Origin: a bacterium | GTDB taxonomy: Bacteria; Zhuqueibacterota; Zhuqueibacteria; Zhuqueibacterales; Geothermadaptataceae | Assembly (NCBI GenBank): GCA_024275575.1 | Contig: JAJRYV010000030.1 | Span: 1 to 64,000, forward strand | Length of the DNA: 64,000 nucleotides | Direction: 5' to 3' | Shown: piece after piece, positions 33,580-42,877 of the stretch | How positions within the stretch are numbered: position 1 is the first letter of the stretch | Layout of the letters: every line of letters begins with the position of its first letter | Made by a program: the position numbers and the translations under genes | The notes under the pieces: model-generated | Told to the model about the DNA's origin: nothing | The model's database searches: none | What the model saw: the letters and a program-made list of their open reading frames with translations, nothing else

Positions 33580-34353
33580 ATGGATGAAGAACAGAAGTGT
33601 CCTGAAGGATTACCGGAATGGTTAGCGACTTTTGCCGATTTGATGTCGCTTCTTTTATGTTTTTTTGTGCTCATCGTTTCTTTTTCTTCAATGCAACAAG
33701 TTGAATTTAATAAAGCGATGGGATCGTTGCAGGGAGCGTTGGGCATTTTGTCATCAAAAAGAGCGATAATCCACCTTGACGCCCAGCCGACGACACCCAT
33801 TCAGTTTCGCAAATTATCGATGATTTGGGAAAAGCTGCAGGATTTGAAAGAAGCGGTGCAAAACCAGGGCATGGCCGGGGCTGCCCAAATTGAATCGACC
33901 GAAAATTCCATTCGCTTCATCCTGCAGGATGAGCTGCTCTTTGAATCAGGAAAGAGCAATATCAAACCGCGTATTTTTCCTTTGCTACGTAAAATTGCTG
34001 AAATGAACATCGCTGCAAACGGAATTTTACGCATTGAAGGACACACGGATAATGTGCCCATCAATACCCGGCTGTTTCCGTCGAACTGGGAATTATCCAG
34101 CAGCCGGGCGCTGAATGTGCTGCATTATTTTGAAAACCTGGGCATAAAAAGGGAAAAATTGGCTTGCAGCGGTTTTGCCGATACCCGGCCACTTAAACCC
34201 AACGATAGCCCGGCAAACAGAGCAAAAAATCGCCGTGTGGAAATTTTTCTCGAACTCGTCGATCTTTACAAACCTGCTGCCGCAGTCGAAACTGCCGAAG
34301 GGCAAAACGAGAAAGAGCCGGCGTTTATTGCACCTGGAAATAATAAATTATAA
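33580..34353 (+). CDS. motB: Flagellar stator protein MotB
   Basis: A 257-residue stator subunit. One transmembrane helix near 15-37 (W-L-A-T-F-A-D-L-M-S-L-L-L) includes the conserved Asp needed for ion conduction. The C-terminal OmpA-like peptidoglycan-binding domain has I-E-G-H-T-D-N-V-P-I and N-R-R-V-E-I-F-L. The ion (H+ or Na+) cannot be assigned. AGTGAGGAG precedes the ATG. Confidence 0.95.
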   Translation: MDEEQKCPEGLPEWLATFADLMSLLLCFFVLIVSFSSMQQVEFNKAMGSLQGALGILSSKRAIIHLDAQPTTPIQFRKLSMIWEKLQDLKEAVQNQGMAGAAQIESTENSIRFILQDELLFESGKSNIKPRIFPLLRKIAEMNIAANGILRIEGHTDNVPINTRLFPSNWELSSSRALNVLHYFENLGIKREKLACSGFADTRPLKPNDSPANRAKNRRVEIFLELVDLYKPAAAVETAEGQNEKEPAFIAPGNNKL

Positions 34354-34399
34354 GGTGATTTTTCACGCTGAGAAGATACCTCTAACCGGAGCCTGACCA

Positions 34400-34921
34400 A
34401 TGGCGAAGAAAAAAAACGAAGAAGCCGCCCCTGAAGAAAATCAGGAACAGGAAAAGAAACAGGGCAGCAATACGATGAAAATGATCCTGATGATCGGTTT
34501 GCCGATCATGGTGGTGCAGGCCGGCCTGGCCTGGTTCCTGATTTCCAGTTTTGCACAACCGACGAAAGCGGTCGGCGAAGAAAAGCAGGAGACGGAAACT
34601 GAAGGCGACCCTGGCAAGCCGGGTATTCTTTTTGAGTTTAAAGATGTGATCATCAACCCGGCCGGAACCGCCGGCTCACGATTTCTCAATGCCACCATCG
34701 TTCTCGAATTCACCAAATCGGAATTGCAAGCAGAGATCTCTGAAAAGAGCGTCCAGGTGCGCGATGCGCTGGTGAATATTCTGGTGAGTAAAACCATTCT
34801 CGAGCTCGATGGGGCGCAGGGGCGGGCCAATATTAAACAGGAAATCAAGGAAATCTGCAACAGCATTTTGAAAAAAGGAAAAATCAGGGCGGTCTATCTG
34901 CCGAGTTTTATTTTCCAGTGA
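34400..34921 (+). CDS. fliL: Flagellar basal body-associated protein FliL
   Basis: A 173-residue membrane protein. A basic, Lys/Glu-rich cytoplasmic N-terminus (1-22) precedes one transmembrane helix (about 28-52). The periplasmic FliL domain follows: V-I-I-N-P-A-G-T-A-G-S-R-F-L-N-A-T-I-V-L-type stretch and L-V-N-I-L-V-S-K-T. It stabilises stators around the rotor. Its position between motB and fliM is standard. Confidence 0.93.
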   Translation: MAKKKNEEAAPEENQEQEKKQGSNTMKMILMIGLPIMVVQAGLAWFLISSFAQPTKAVGEEKQETETEGDPGKPGILFEFKDVIINPAGTAGSRFLNATIVLEFTKSELQAEISEKSVQVRDALVNILVSKTILELDGAQGRANIKQEIKEICNSILKKGKIRAVYLPSFIFQ

Positions 34922-34993
34922 GCAATCCCTGGAATAAAACCTATGTTTTGCAGTTTTTTCGTTTGATTTTTTTCCAGCAAGAAAGGTTTTCAA

Positions 34994-35974
34994 TTGGCTG
35001 AAATACTCAACCAAAATGAAATTGATGCGCTACTTTCCGAGATAGATTTCGGAGATGCTGCCGAAGAGAAGGTGCCTGAGAAGAAGAAACGCCAGATCAG
35101 CATCTACGATTTTCGCCATCCCAATTTGATCTCTAAAGACCATTTGCGTATGCTGCAAATGGTGCATGAGCGGTTTTGTCAACTGTTGGAAAACTACCTC
35201 ACATCAAAATTGCGTACCCTTGTCAATGTAAAACTGATCGCTGTTGATCAGGTAACCTATTCCGAGTTCAGCCTTTCGATGTCTGATCCCAGTTGTATTT
35301 ACATTCTCCGCATCGAGGAACTGCAGGGTGATGCGATTATGGAACTGACTCTGCCGTTCGTTTTTTACGGTATAGATCGCCTGCTCGGCGGTGAGGGCAA
35401 AGGCATCGATGTCAACCGGGAATTAACCCTGATTGAACAGCGGGTGATCGGCGCCGTTTCTGCGGAGATGGTGCGGGAAATGAATAATGCCTGGATTCAG
35501 GTAACACAACTCAATGCCTTTTTATCCAGCTATCAGAGCCGGCCGAATTTTATCCAGATTGCGCCAATTGAAGAAATCGTCATCTCGGTTTCAATTGAAG
35601 TGAAAGCGCAGCAGACGACGGGTTTCATCAATTTATGTTTTCCGATTCAGATTTTTGAAACGATTTTGCCGCAAATGACCGCCCATCAGATGATTCGTTC
35701 ACGCAAGATCGAAAGGACGAAAACCGAGGAGAAGCAGTTGATGAATCAGGTCAAGTCCGTGGAAATGCCGGTTCATGCCGAGCTCGGACGCCGCAGCATT
35801 ACGCTGAAAGAGTTTATCGATTTAAACGAAGGGGACGTCATCCGGCTCGATACGGAAATCAGCGGCGACGTTCCCGTCTATGTGAATGGTGCATTGCGTT
35901 ATCGCGGCCGTCCGGGTGTCGTAAAAAACCGGATCGCACTGGAGATTAATGAAGAAGTGGGGACCGGTGCTTGA
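34994..35974 (+). CDS. fliM: Flagellar motor switch protein FliM
   Basis: A 326-residue C-ring protein. The first residues L-N-Q-N-E-I-D-A-L-L form the CheY-phosphate binding peptide. A CheC-like middle domain (Y-D-F-R-H-P-N-L-I, L-L-E-N-Y-L-T, F-Y-G-I-D-R-L-L-G-G) and C-terminal SpoA domain (L-G-R-R-S-I-T-L-K-E-F-I-D-L-N-E-G-D-V-I) follow. The start is TTG 34994, with GAAAGG seven bases upstream. It lies between fliL and fliN. Confidence 0.95.
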   Translation: MAEILNQNEIDALLSEIDFGDAAEEKVPEKKKRQISIYDFRHPNLISKDHLRMLQMVHERFCQLLENYLTSKLRTLVNVKLIAVDQVTYSEFSLSMSDPSCIYILRIEELQGDAIMELTLPFVFYGIDRLLGGEGKGIDVNRELTLIEQRVIGAVSAEMVREMNNAWIQVTQLNAFLSSYQSRPNFIQIAPIEEIVISVSIEVKAQQTTGFINLCFPIQIFETILPQMTAHQMIRSRKIERTKTEEKQLMNQVKSVEMPVHAELGRRSITLKEFIDLNEGDVIRLDTEISGDVPVYVNGALRYRGRPGVVKNRIALEINEEVGTGA

Positions 35975-36010
35975 AATTGCCCCGGGTAAATATGTAAATG
36001 GAGCTAACCG

Positions 36011-36058
36011 ATGGCTGAGGAAGTTGCAAAAAATCTGATTTTAAAAGTTGAGTCATAA
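36011..36058 (+). other. Orphan start segment of fliN/fliY, closed by in-frame TAA
   Basis: ATG 36011 has a good ribosome site (GGAG at 36000-36003, seven bases away) and encodes M-A-E-E-V-A-K-N-L-I-L-K-V-E-S before TAA 36056-36058. The same frame continues after the stop, through I-S-Q-E-F-S-T, into the fliN/fliY gene. This looks like the true start, cut by a nonsense codon, or less likely a leader peptide. Confidence 0.65.
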
Positions 36059-36079
36059 ATATCGCAAGAATTTAGCACG

Positions 36080-36910
36080 ATGATGGCGAATGACGCCATG
36101 ATCACCTTAACTTTTACGCCGAAAGACGTGGATCTGCTGCAGGCAGATGACCTCGGCGCCCTTTTCGGGGATGCGCCTTGCCAGCTCATTAGTTCAAAAA
36201 TTACCTGGCAGGATGAGCTGGAGCAAAAATTTATCATCACCGAGGAGAATGCAAATGCGCTGATCGCAAAAATCAATGAATTCAACGACGCCATCGATTC
36301 GGTTGAAATTCTGCTGGAAAACTGGAACCTTGCCGGGCAAAACAATCTCGGTGCAAACCTTGAATCAGCGCCGCTCTTTTCAGCGCCGGAACTCGAAATG
36401 CGCAGCCTCACAGGATCGGACTCACCGGCTGAAACGCTGCATGTACAATATGAAATGGAAATCGACGGTTCAGTTTTTCATTTCAGCAAAATCGTCGGCA
36501 CAGGCTGGCAGACAATTCTCGAAGCTGCGCACCTCGATGTGACAACTGTCGATGATGTCGAAGCAAAACCAGCAGTCACAGTTGATGATGCCGATTTTAG
36601 TGACCTGGGCAGCGGATCAGCACAGAGCAATGACTCTAGCGAAAGCACTGACATTTCAATGCTTTACGATTTGAAACTCGACGTCGTCGTCGAGCTTGGC
36701 CGGACGCAAAAACTGGTGCAGGATATTCTGCAACTTGGCCGCGGCGCCATCGTCGAGCTCGATAAACTCGCCGGCGATCCGGTGGAAATCTATGTCAATG
36801 GTAAACGGCTGGCGCTCGGCGAAGTCGTGGTCGTCGATGATCATTTTGGTGTGCGCATCACGCAGCTGGTTCGGCGCTCCGAACGTGTACATAGCCTGGG
36901 AGATAGCTGA
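36080..36910 (+). CDS. fliN: Flagellar motor switch protein FliN/FliY, N-terminus interrupted
   Basis: At least 276 residues. The C-terminal SpoA domain (about 195-272) is clear: L-D-V-V-V-E-L-G-R-T-Q-K-L-V, L-G-R-G-A-I-V-E-L-D-K-L-A-G-D-P-V-type pattern, and V-V-D-D-H-F-G-V-R-I-T. The N-terminal half resembles a CheC-like domain as in FliY. I do not see the E-x-x-N phosphatase motif. ATG 36080 has no ribosome site, whereas ATG 36011 upstream in the same frame does; TAA at 36056-36058 separates them. The gene may be damaged, reinitiated, or mis-sequenced. It follows fliM and precedes fliO. Confidence 0.85.
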   Translation: MMANDAMITLTFTPKDVDLLQADDLGALFGDAPCQLISSKITWQDELEQKFIITEENANALIAKINEFNDAIDSVEILLENWNLAGQNNLGANLESAPLFSAPELEMRSLTGSDSPAETLHVQYEMEIDGSVFHFSKIVGTGWQTILEAAHLDVTTVDDVEAKPAVTVDDADFSDLGSGSAQSNDSSESTDISMLYDLKLDVVVELGRTQKLVQDILQLGRGAIVELDKLAGDPVEIYVNGKRLALGEVVVVDDHFGVRITQLVRRSERVHSLGDS

Positions 36911-36911
36911 T

Positions 36912-37415
36912 ATGGTATTGAGTAGAAATCTCAAGTTTATCCTGCCCGTCGTGCTTATCACGTTGACTTTCGGCTATGCTTTTGTGCAATTGATCTCTGG
37001 TGAAACAACTGAGGAAACAGCAAAACCGGCCGTGCTGGATGAGTTCGCCGCCTTGGAAACAGTTGCCGTGCTGGCATTTGTGTTTCTATTGCTCGCGGTA
37101 TTTGCCTGGCTGGCAAAGCGGTACTTCTCACCGCTGCATGCTTTAAAAAGAAATGATCGCCTGCTGAAAATACTCGACAGCATGCCGGTCTCCCCAAAAT
37201 CAAAAATCATCCTGGTTGAAGTGGCAAACGAAACTCTGCTGCTCGGTGTCACAGAACAGACGATTAATGTTCTGACAGATATTGAAATTGCACCGAAAGT
37301 TGTGGATAAACAGGAAATGGAAAAAAGACCGCATCGCTTTTTATCCTACATCAGAGAAATAAATAAAACCGAATCCGGCCCGCTTTCAAGTGAAAGAAGC
37401 AAAGGCCAATCCTGA
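36912..37415 (+). CDS. fliO: Flagellar export protein FliO
   Basis: A 167-residue inner-membrane protein. It has a hydrophobic N-terminus (about 8-25), a transmembrane helix near 49-66 (V-A-V-L-A-F-V-F-L-L-L-A-V-F) and a cytoplasmic FliO domain (L-D-S-M-P-V-S-P-K-S-K-I-I-L-V-E-V, T-L-L-L-G-V-T). FliO helps assemble the FliP-FliR export core. ATG 36912 is one base after the fliN stop. It precedes fliP as usual. Confidence 0.88.
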   Translation: MVLSRNLKFILPVVLITLTFGYAFVQLISGETTEETAKPAVLDEFAALETVAVLAFVFLLLAVFAWLAKRYFSPLHALKRNDRLLKILDSMPVSPKSKIILVEVANETLLLGVTEQTINVLTDIEIAPKVVDKQEMEKRPHRFLSYIREINKTESGPLSSERSKGQS

Positions 37416-37547
37416 AAACCTTTATTATTCTCCCCAACTCGCAGTGGCACAAATAAAAACAGTATAAAATATTTAAAAACAATATCGGCGACTAAATACG
37501 ATATGGAAGCCTCTAACTCTCATTTCTAAAATTACCGGGACTGCGTC

Positions 37548-38309
37548 ATGAGCAGGATGCCCAGACGAAGCTTATTCCTCATTTTTGTAATACTGGTCCT
37601 TTTGGGCGCTGCAGTGGCAGAGTCGCATGCGCAAACTGTGCCTAAGGTCTCGATCAATATCGACAATACGCAGAAGCCGCGGGATGTGGCGCTGGCGCTG
37701 GAAATACTTTTCCTTTTTACCATTCTAACACTGGCACCTTCGTTCATCATCATGATGACTTCGTTTACGCGCATCGTGGTGGTCCTGCATTTCGTTCGCC
37801 AGGCCATGGGGGTTCAGCAGATGCCGCCGAACCAGATTTTGTTGGGTTTATCGCTGTTTCTCACTTTTTTTGTCATGCAGCCGGTTTTTAATGCGGTGTA
37901 TGAAAACGCATTTCAGCCTTATGTCGATGAAAAAATCAGCTCACAGGTTGCGATCGAGCGCGGCATTGAACCGCTGCGGCAATTCATGCTGGAACAGACG
38001 CGGGAGAAAGACCTTGCCTTGTTCGTTAAGCTTTCCAAAGCAGAGCGACCAAAAAATCAGCAGGATATCAGCACGCTCATTCTGGTGCCGTCGTTTATCA
38101 TCAGCGAGATGCGACGGGCTTTTCAGATCGGGTTTCTGCTTTATGTGCCGTTTTTGATGATCGACATGATCGTCGCTTCGATTCTTATGTCGATGGGAAT
38201 GATGATGCTGCCGCCGATGATGATCTCGCTGCCATTCAAATTGCTGCTGTTTGTTTTGGTGGATGGCTGGTACTTGCTCATCGGTTCTCTTGTCGAAGGC
38301 TTTGGATAG
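37548..38309 (+). CDS. fliP: Flagellar export gate protein FliP
   Basis: A 253-residue export-gate component. A cleavable-looking signal sequence (1-29, ending S-H-A-Q) is followed by transmembrane segments near 48-70, 90-110, 185-205 and 215-240. Family motifs include F-T-R-I-V-V-V-L-H-F-V-R-Q-A-M-G, M-P-P-N-Q-I-L-L-G-L-S-L-F-L-T and S-E-M-R-R-A-F-Q-I-G-F. FliP forms the gate with FliQ and FliR. A 130-base AT-rich gap separates it from fliO. Confidence 0.96.
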   Translation: MSRMPRRSLFLIFVILVLLGAAVAESHAQTVPKVSINIDNTQKPRDVALALEILFLFTILTLAPSFIIMMTSFTRIVVVLHFVRQAMGVQQMPPNQILLGLSLFLTFFVMQPVFNAVYENAFQPYVDEKISSQVAIERGIEPLRQFMLEQTREKDLALFVKLSKAERPKNQQDISTLILVPSFIISEMRRAFQIGFLLYVPFLMIDMIVASILMSMGMMMLPPMMISLPFKLLLFVLVDGWYLLIGSLVEGFG

Positions 38310-38399
38310 GGCGTCGGAACTGTCGGCGTATTTGGGGATTTTTTCTGCACAGTGCAGAGAAAACGAAACAAATATTTACTAGGAAATTCGGAGTCAAAA

Positions 38400-38666
38400 A
38401 TGACGCAGGAACTTGTTATATCGATTATGAAAACAGCCCTCTGGACGACGCTGAAAATCTCCGGCCCTATTTTACTGCTCGGGCTGGTCGCCGGCCTGAC
38501 TGTGGGTATTTTTCAGGCCGTCACACAAATTCATGAGATGACGCTCACCTTCATCCCCAAAATCTTGCTCATCGTCGTCGCGCTGGCCATCTTCCTGCCG
38601 TGGATGCTCAATTCTATGCTCGATTTTACCACGACGGTTTTCGGTTATATCAAAACAATAAAGTAA
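38400..38666 (+). CDS. fliQ: Flagellar export gate protein FliQ
   Basis: An 88-residue protein with two transmembrane helices (about 16-38 and 50-75), with L-K-I-S-G-P-I-L-L-L-G-L-V-A-G and F-Q-A-V-T-Q-I-H-E-M-T-L-T-F-I-P-K as family signatures. ATG 38400 is preceded by CGGAG; an upstream in-frame extension crosses a short palindrome (TCTGCAC-A-GTGCAGA, 38344-38358) and is not convincing. It lies between fliP and fliR. Confidence 0.94.
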   Translation: MTQELVISIMKTALWTTLKISGPILLLGLVAGLTVGIFQAVTQIHEMTLTFIPKILLIVVALAIFLPWMLNSMLDFTTTVFGYIKTIK

Positions 38667-38872
38667 ATGCCGGGCGGAAAAAAATGCCACTGCTGTTCCC
38701 GGTTTTTAACGATAGTAGGAATTTCGCGCACCTCATAGGCAAAAGTTGCCGGATTAAAAACCGCTGTTTTTTACGCCGCAATATTTGCCGGTTTTCGCGA
38801 AATCTGCTTAACTGGTTATAAGACAAAGAGTAATCCTATTACAGTGTTATAAAGCGGTGTTTCAATGTTAAG

Positions 38873-38888
38873 TGGCATGTTGCTTGTA
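38873..38888 (+). promoter_or_regulatory. Probable sigma-54 promoter before fliR
   Basis: TGGCAT (38873-38878), five bases, TTGTA (38884-38888) matches the -24/-12 form with the -12 C replaced by T. It lies in the 274-base gap after fliQ, and transcription near 38900 would leave a leader of about 40 bases to fliR. The same TGGCAT spelling occurs at the other two sigma-54 sites. Confidence 0.6.
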
Positions 38889-38940
38889 TGGCAACCTGCG
38901 AAAAAGAGGAGAAGCGAACTGCAACGAGGGATTGGCAACT

Positions 38941-39711
38941 TTGGATGATTTGTTACAACATGTGGAAGTATTTTTTTTGATCTTTATCCGAATCTTCACC
39001 CTGTTTGTTTTAATTCCAATATTTAACCACCGCGCAATTCCCATGACGGTTCGAATTGCGCTCGCCCTTGTTTTTACCATTTCTCTGATCCCGCAAGTCC
39101 CAATCGTTCAAATCGATATTTCCAATACAGCCGGTTATTTTTTCCTTATCGGCAAGGAAGTTTTAACCGGCATTATTCTCGGTTTTGCGACTGAATTCAT
39201 TTTTCATGCCGTGCGTTTTGCTGGCCAGATCATCAGTTTTTTAATGGGTTTTTCCATGGTCGTCGTTTTTGATCCCGAAGTCAAACAGCAAATTTCGATC
39301 ATCTCCCGCATTAAGTCGATCACGGCGATAACTTTGTTTTTAATCATCGACGGTCATTTTTTACTGCTTGAGGCACTGACGCGGTCGTTTGATATCATCC
39401 CGCTGGTGGGGATGAAAGTATCCGGAGATTTGGTGATTTACATCGTGCGCCTGAGTGCTGATATTTTTGTCATCGCTTTACAAATCGCCGGGCCAATTCT
39501 GGTGATGTTGTTGCTGACCAATGTGGGGCTCGGTATTCTGGCGCGCACGGTGCCACAAATGAATGTTTTTATCGTCGGATTCCCGCTGACGATCAGCATT
39601 GGTTTTTTCGCTCTGGTTTTCACCTATCCGGCGTTCGGCCACTATTTCCAGGGACTGGTCATGAGCTTGCGCACCACCCTGAGCACGCTGTTGTATGCGA
39701 TGGCGGGGTAG
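38941..39711 (+). CDS. fliR: Flagellar export gate protein FliR
   Basis: A 256-residue polytopic membrane protein with six hydrophobic stretches. Family features include F-I-R-I-F-T-L-F-V-L-I-P, I-P-M-T-V-R-I-A-L-A-L, L-G-F-A-T-E-F-I-F-H-A-V-R-F-A-G-Q and G-I-L-A-R-T-V-P-Q-M-N-V-F. TTG 38941 is chosen: GAGGG lies ten bases upstream, the length fits the family, and a longer version from GTG 38872 would overlap the sigma-54 promoter and add unrelated residues. TTG 38932 is an alternative. It heads the fliR-flhBAFG group. Confidence 0.92.
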   Translation: MDDLLQHVEVFFLIFIRIFTLFVLIPIFNHRAIPMTVRIALALVFTISLIPQVPIVQIDISNTAGYFFLIGKEVLTGIILGFATEFIFHAVRFAGQIISFLMGFSMVVVFDPEVKQQISIISRIKSITAITLFLIIDGHFLLLEALTRSFDIIPLVGMKVSGDLVIYIVRLSADIFVIALQIAGPILVMLLLTNVGLGILARTVPQMNVFIVGFPLTISIGFFALVFTYPAFGHYFQGLVMSLRTTLSTLLYAMAG

Positions 39712-39714
39712 ACC

Positions 39715-40800
39715 ATGCCTGAAAATGAAAACGGCCAGGAAAAAACAGAAGACGCGTCGCCGAGGCGCAGGAGTGAAGCACGAGAAAAAGGCAATGTCGC
39801 CAAAAGCGTTGAACTCAATTCAGCAATAATCATTCTCGCCGGCAGCAGTTTTCTCTACTTTAGCGGTGGTATGATTTTACAAAATATCATCGTTTTATTT
39901 AAAAGCTATTTGCTCAATGCGGCTTCATTCAATATGACATTTGAAGAGGTTCGACCGATGTTCATTAAAATGTCAGCCCAAATGCTGGAGTTGATAGGCC
40001 CTTTTTTACTTTTTATCGTCGCCCTCGGGCTTACGGTAAATATTTCACAGGTCGGTTTTTTATGGGCACCAAAATCATTGCAACCGACTTTCGATAAATT
40101 CAATATCATCTCCGGCGTCAAACGGTTGTTTGCAGTGAAATCACTGCTGGAACTCTTGAAAAATATCATTCGGCTGATCATCATCGGGTCCATCATTTAT
40201 TCGGTTCTGAGTTCGAAATATGCCACGTTTTTCGTGCTGATGAACGAAACGACCGGCCACCTGATGCAGTTTATCGCCGATGTGGCCTTCGAGATTCTCG
40301 TCAAAGTCGGATTGGCCATGCTGGTTCTGGCCCTGGCCGATTATATTTATCAGAAATATGATTTTGAGAAAAATTTAAAGATGACCAAACAGGAAGTCAA
40401 GGATGAGCAAAAAATGATGGAAGGCAGCCCGCAGATCAAAGCCCGTATCCGTGAAATCCAGAGTGCGATGTCGCGCAAACGCATGGTTTCGGCAGTGCCG
40501 GAAGCTGATGTGGTCATCACCAACCCGACCCACTACGCAGTTGCGCTTAAATATGAACCGGGCAATAGCAATGCGCCGATCATCACAGCGAAAGGTGAGC
40601 GCAAATTTGCCCTGAAAATCAGGGAGATCGCCAGGAAACACAATGTGCCCATCGTCGAAGACCCGCCGCTGGCACGCCTGCTCTTTCATCAGGGTGAGCT
40701 CAACCGGGAAATTCCTATGGATGCTTTTGAAGCCGTCGCTGAAGTATTGAGTTATGTTTATCAAATGCAAAACCGCAGATTCAAGGACCGATTGAACTGA
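39715..40800 (+). CDS. flhB: Flagellar export switch protein FlhB
   Basis: A 361-residue export-gate protein. Four transmembrane helices (about 35-55, 95-115, 148-168, 190-212) are followed by a cytoplasmic domain with the autocleavage motif N270-P271-T272-H273, which changes export specificity from hook to filament substrates. The N-terminus is typical (E-K-T-E-D-A-S-P-R-R-R-S-E-A-R-E-K-G). A separate C-terminal paralogue is encoded at 49581. It lies three bases after fliR. Confidence 0.96.
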   Translation: MPENENGQEKTEDASPRRRSEAREKGNVAKSVELNSAIIILAGSSFLYFSGGMILQNIIVLFKSYLLNAASFNMTFEEVRPMFIKMSAQMLELIGPFLLFIVALGLTVNISQVGFLWAPKSLQPTFDKFNIISGVKRLFAVKSLLELLKNIIRLIIIGSIIYSVLSSKYATFFVLMNETTGHLMQFIADVAFEILVKVGLAMLVLALADYIYQKYDFEKNLKMTKQEVKDEQKMMEGSPQIKARIREIQSAMSRKRMVSAVPEADVVITNPTHYAVALKYEPGNSNAPIITAKGERKFALKIREIARKHNVPIVEDPPLARLLFHQGELNREIPMDAFEAVAEVLSYVYQMQNRRFKDRLN

Positions 40801-40801
40801 C

Positions 40802-42877
40802 ATGACCACAATCGCACTGACAATTTCGCAGCAGTTTCGCCGTTATGGCGATATACTCACCGCAATCGCAGTTTTGGGAATTCTCGCCATCATGATCATT
40901 CCCATGCCTACGGCATTGCTGGATATTCTGCTGGCGCTTAATATCTCCGCCGCCCTGTTGGTGCTGATGATCACCTTGTACATGACAGAGCCGCTGCAGT
41001 TCAGCGTTTTCCCCGGTTTACTGCTGATTTTGACCCTGTTCCGTCTCTCCCTGAACATCGGCTCGACGCGGCTGATTTTGAGCGAGGGGTATGCAGGCAA
41101 TATCATCACAGCTTTTGGTAATTTTGTCGTTAAAGGCAATTATGTCGTCGGTTTTATCATCTTTTTAATTCTCGTTATCATTCAGTTTGTCGTCATCACC
41201 AAAGGCTCAGGTCGTATCGCGGAAGTGGCGGCACGCTTTACCCTCGATGCCATGCCCGGCAAGCAAATGGCCATCGATGCGGATTTGAACGCCGGCCTGA
41301 TCGATGATGCGCAGGCGCGGCAACGACGCGAAGCCATCTCCAGCGAAGCGGATTTTTATGGTGCGATGGATGGTGCCAGCAAATTTGTTCGCGGTGATGC
41401 TATCGCCGGATTGATCATCACCGTTATCAATGTCATCGGCGGGTTTATCATCGGTGTCGGGCAACGCGGTATGGAATTTACCGATGCTGCCCAGACCTAT
41501 TCGCTGCTTTCAATCGGCGATGGCCTGGTCTCACAGATTCCGGCCCTCATCATTTCTACCGCCTCGGGCATCATCGTCACTCGCGCTGCTTCGGATGCTT
41601 CACTCGGTCAGGATTTGTTTAAACAGCTTTTTTTCGAACCACGCAGCCTGTTCATCGTTTCCGCCACCTTGGCCTTGATGGGCACTGCGCCCGGCTTGCC
41701 GACGATTCCATTTTTTACGCTGAGTGCATTTTTTCTGATCGCCGGCCGGACTATCGCCGGTGGCCGTAAAAAAGCTGCCGCCGATCAGTCTGTCGATAGC
41801 GAAGATACTGAAAAAGAATCTGAAGAGAATGTGGAGAGCTACCTGCATGTCGATGAACTCGAACTCGAAATCGGTTACGGCGTCATTGCATTGGTCGATG
41901 CCGAACACGGTGGCGATCTGCTGCACCGCATCACGATGATCCGCAAACAGGTGGCATTGGAGCAGGGTGTTATCGTACCGCCGATTCGCATTCGGGATAA
42001 TATTCAACTGCAGCCGGATGAATATTCCATTAAAATCCGCGGTATCAGCATCGCCACTGGTGAGGTGCGTTCCGGTTATGTCATGGCTTTAAACCCGGGT
42101 GGAATCGAGGGAAAACTGCATGGTATCGATGCTGTGGAGCCGGCTTTCGGCCTGCCTGCTGTGTGGATTGAAAGCTCCCGTCGTGACGATGCTGAAAGGC
42201 TCGGATACACCGTTGTTGAAGCCGCAGCTGTGCTGGCAACTCACCTGCGCGAATTACTAAAAGCGCACGCCCATGAATTGCTCGGCCGCCAGGAAACACA
42301 GAAACTTATCGATAATGTAAAACAGGACTATCCGGCGGTTGTCGAAGAGCTCATCCCCGCACAATTAAGTCTGGCGAATGTGCAGCGCATACTGCAGAAC
42401 CTGCTCAGCGAACGGGTATCCATCCGCGATCTCGTGCGTATTCTCGAAACCCTCGGTGATCATATTCATCTGACAAAAGACGTCGATTTGCTGACGGAAT
42501 ATGTTCGCAATGCTCTCGGGGCCTCGCTGCATTTACCCTATGTCGCCGATGATGGCGCTTTGCATGCTCTCTCTCTCGACCCGACCGTGGAAAAGTTAAT
42601 CAGTGAGTCTGTCAGGGGCGGTGAGAATACGCTGAAAATTCCAAATTTGTCTCCTGAAGTCTTGCAGAAAATCTACGCTGAAATCAAAAAATACATGGAT
42701 ATTTTACAGCAGGACGGCTACCCGGCGGTACTCGTTGTCTCCCCCGGTGTGCGCCTCTACACCCGGCGCATGATCGAAACCGTTTTTCCGGATCTGACCG
42801 TCCTGGCCATCACGGAACTGCCTACGACCCTGGAAATCAAGCTTGTTGGAGCGATTCGGATAGAAAATGAGAATTAA
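40802..42877 (+). CDS. flhA: Flagellar export platform protein FlhA
   Basis: A 691-residue FHIPEP family protein forming the nonameric export ring. About eight transmembrane helices fill the first 320 residues; the conserved loop has T-K-G-S-G-R-I-A-E-V-A-A-R-F-T-L-D-A-M-P-G-type sequence and K-F-V-R-G-D-A-I-A-G. The cytoplasmic domain binds export chaperones. Its 3' end overlaps flhF by 11 bases, implying coupling. Confidence 0.97.
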   Translation: MTTIALTISQQFRRYGDILTAIAVLGILAIMIIPMPTALLDILLALNISAALLVLMITLYMTEPLQFSVFPGLLLILTLFRLSLNIGSTRLILSEGYAGNIITAFGNFVVKGNYVVGFIIFLILVIIQFVVITKGSGRIAEVAARFTLDAMPGKQMAIDADLNAGLIDDAQARQRREAISSEADFYGAMDGASKFVRGDAIAGLIITVINVIGGFIIGVGQRGMEFTDAAQTYSLLSIGDGLVSQIPALIISTASGIIVTRAASDASLGQDLFKQLFFEPRSLFIVSATLALMGTAPGLPTIPFFTLSAFFLIAGRTIAGGRKKAAADQSVDSEDTEKESEENVESYLHVDELELEIGYGVIALVDAEHGGDLLHRITMIRKQVALEQGVIVPPIRIRDNIQLQPDEYSIKIRGISIATGEVRSGYVMALNPGGIEGKLHGIDAVEPAFGLPAVWIESSRRDDAERLGYTVVEAAAVLATHLRELLKAHAHELLGRQETQKLIDNVKQDYPAVVEELIPAQLSLANVQRILQNLLSERVSIRDLVRILETLGDHIHLTKDVDLLTEYVRNALGASLHLPYVADDGALHALSLDPTVEKLISESVRGGENTLKIPNLSPEVLQKIYAEIKKYMDILQQDGYPAVLVVSPGVRLYTRRMIETVFPDLTVLAITELPTTLEIKLVGAIRIENEN

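Noticed and set aside
37444-37460. TGGCAC before fliP as a sigma-54 promoter
   Set aside because: The -24 box is good but no -12 TTGC box follows at the right distance.
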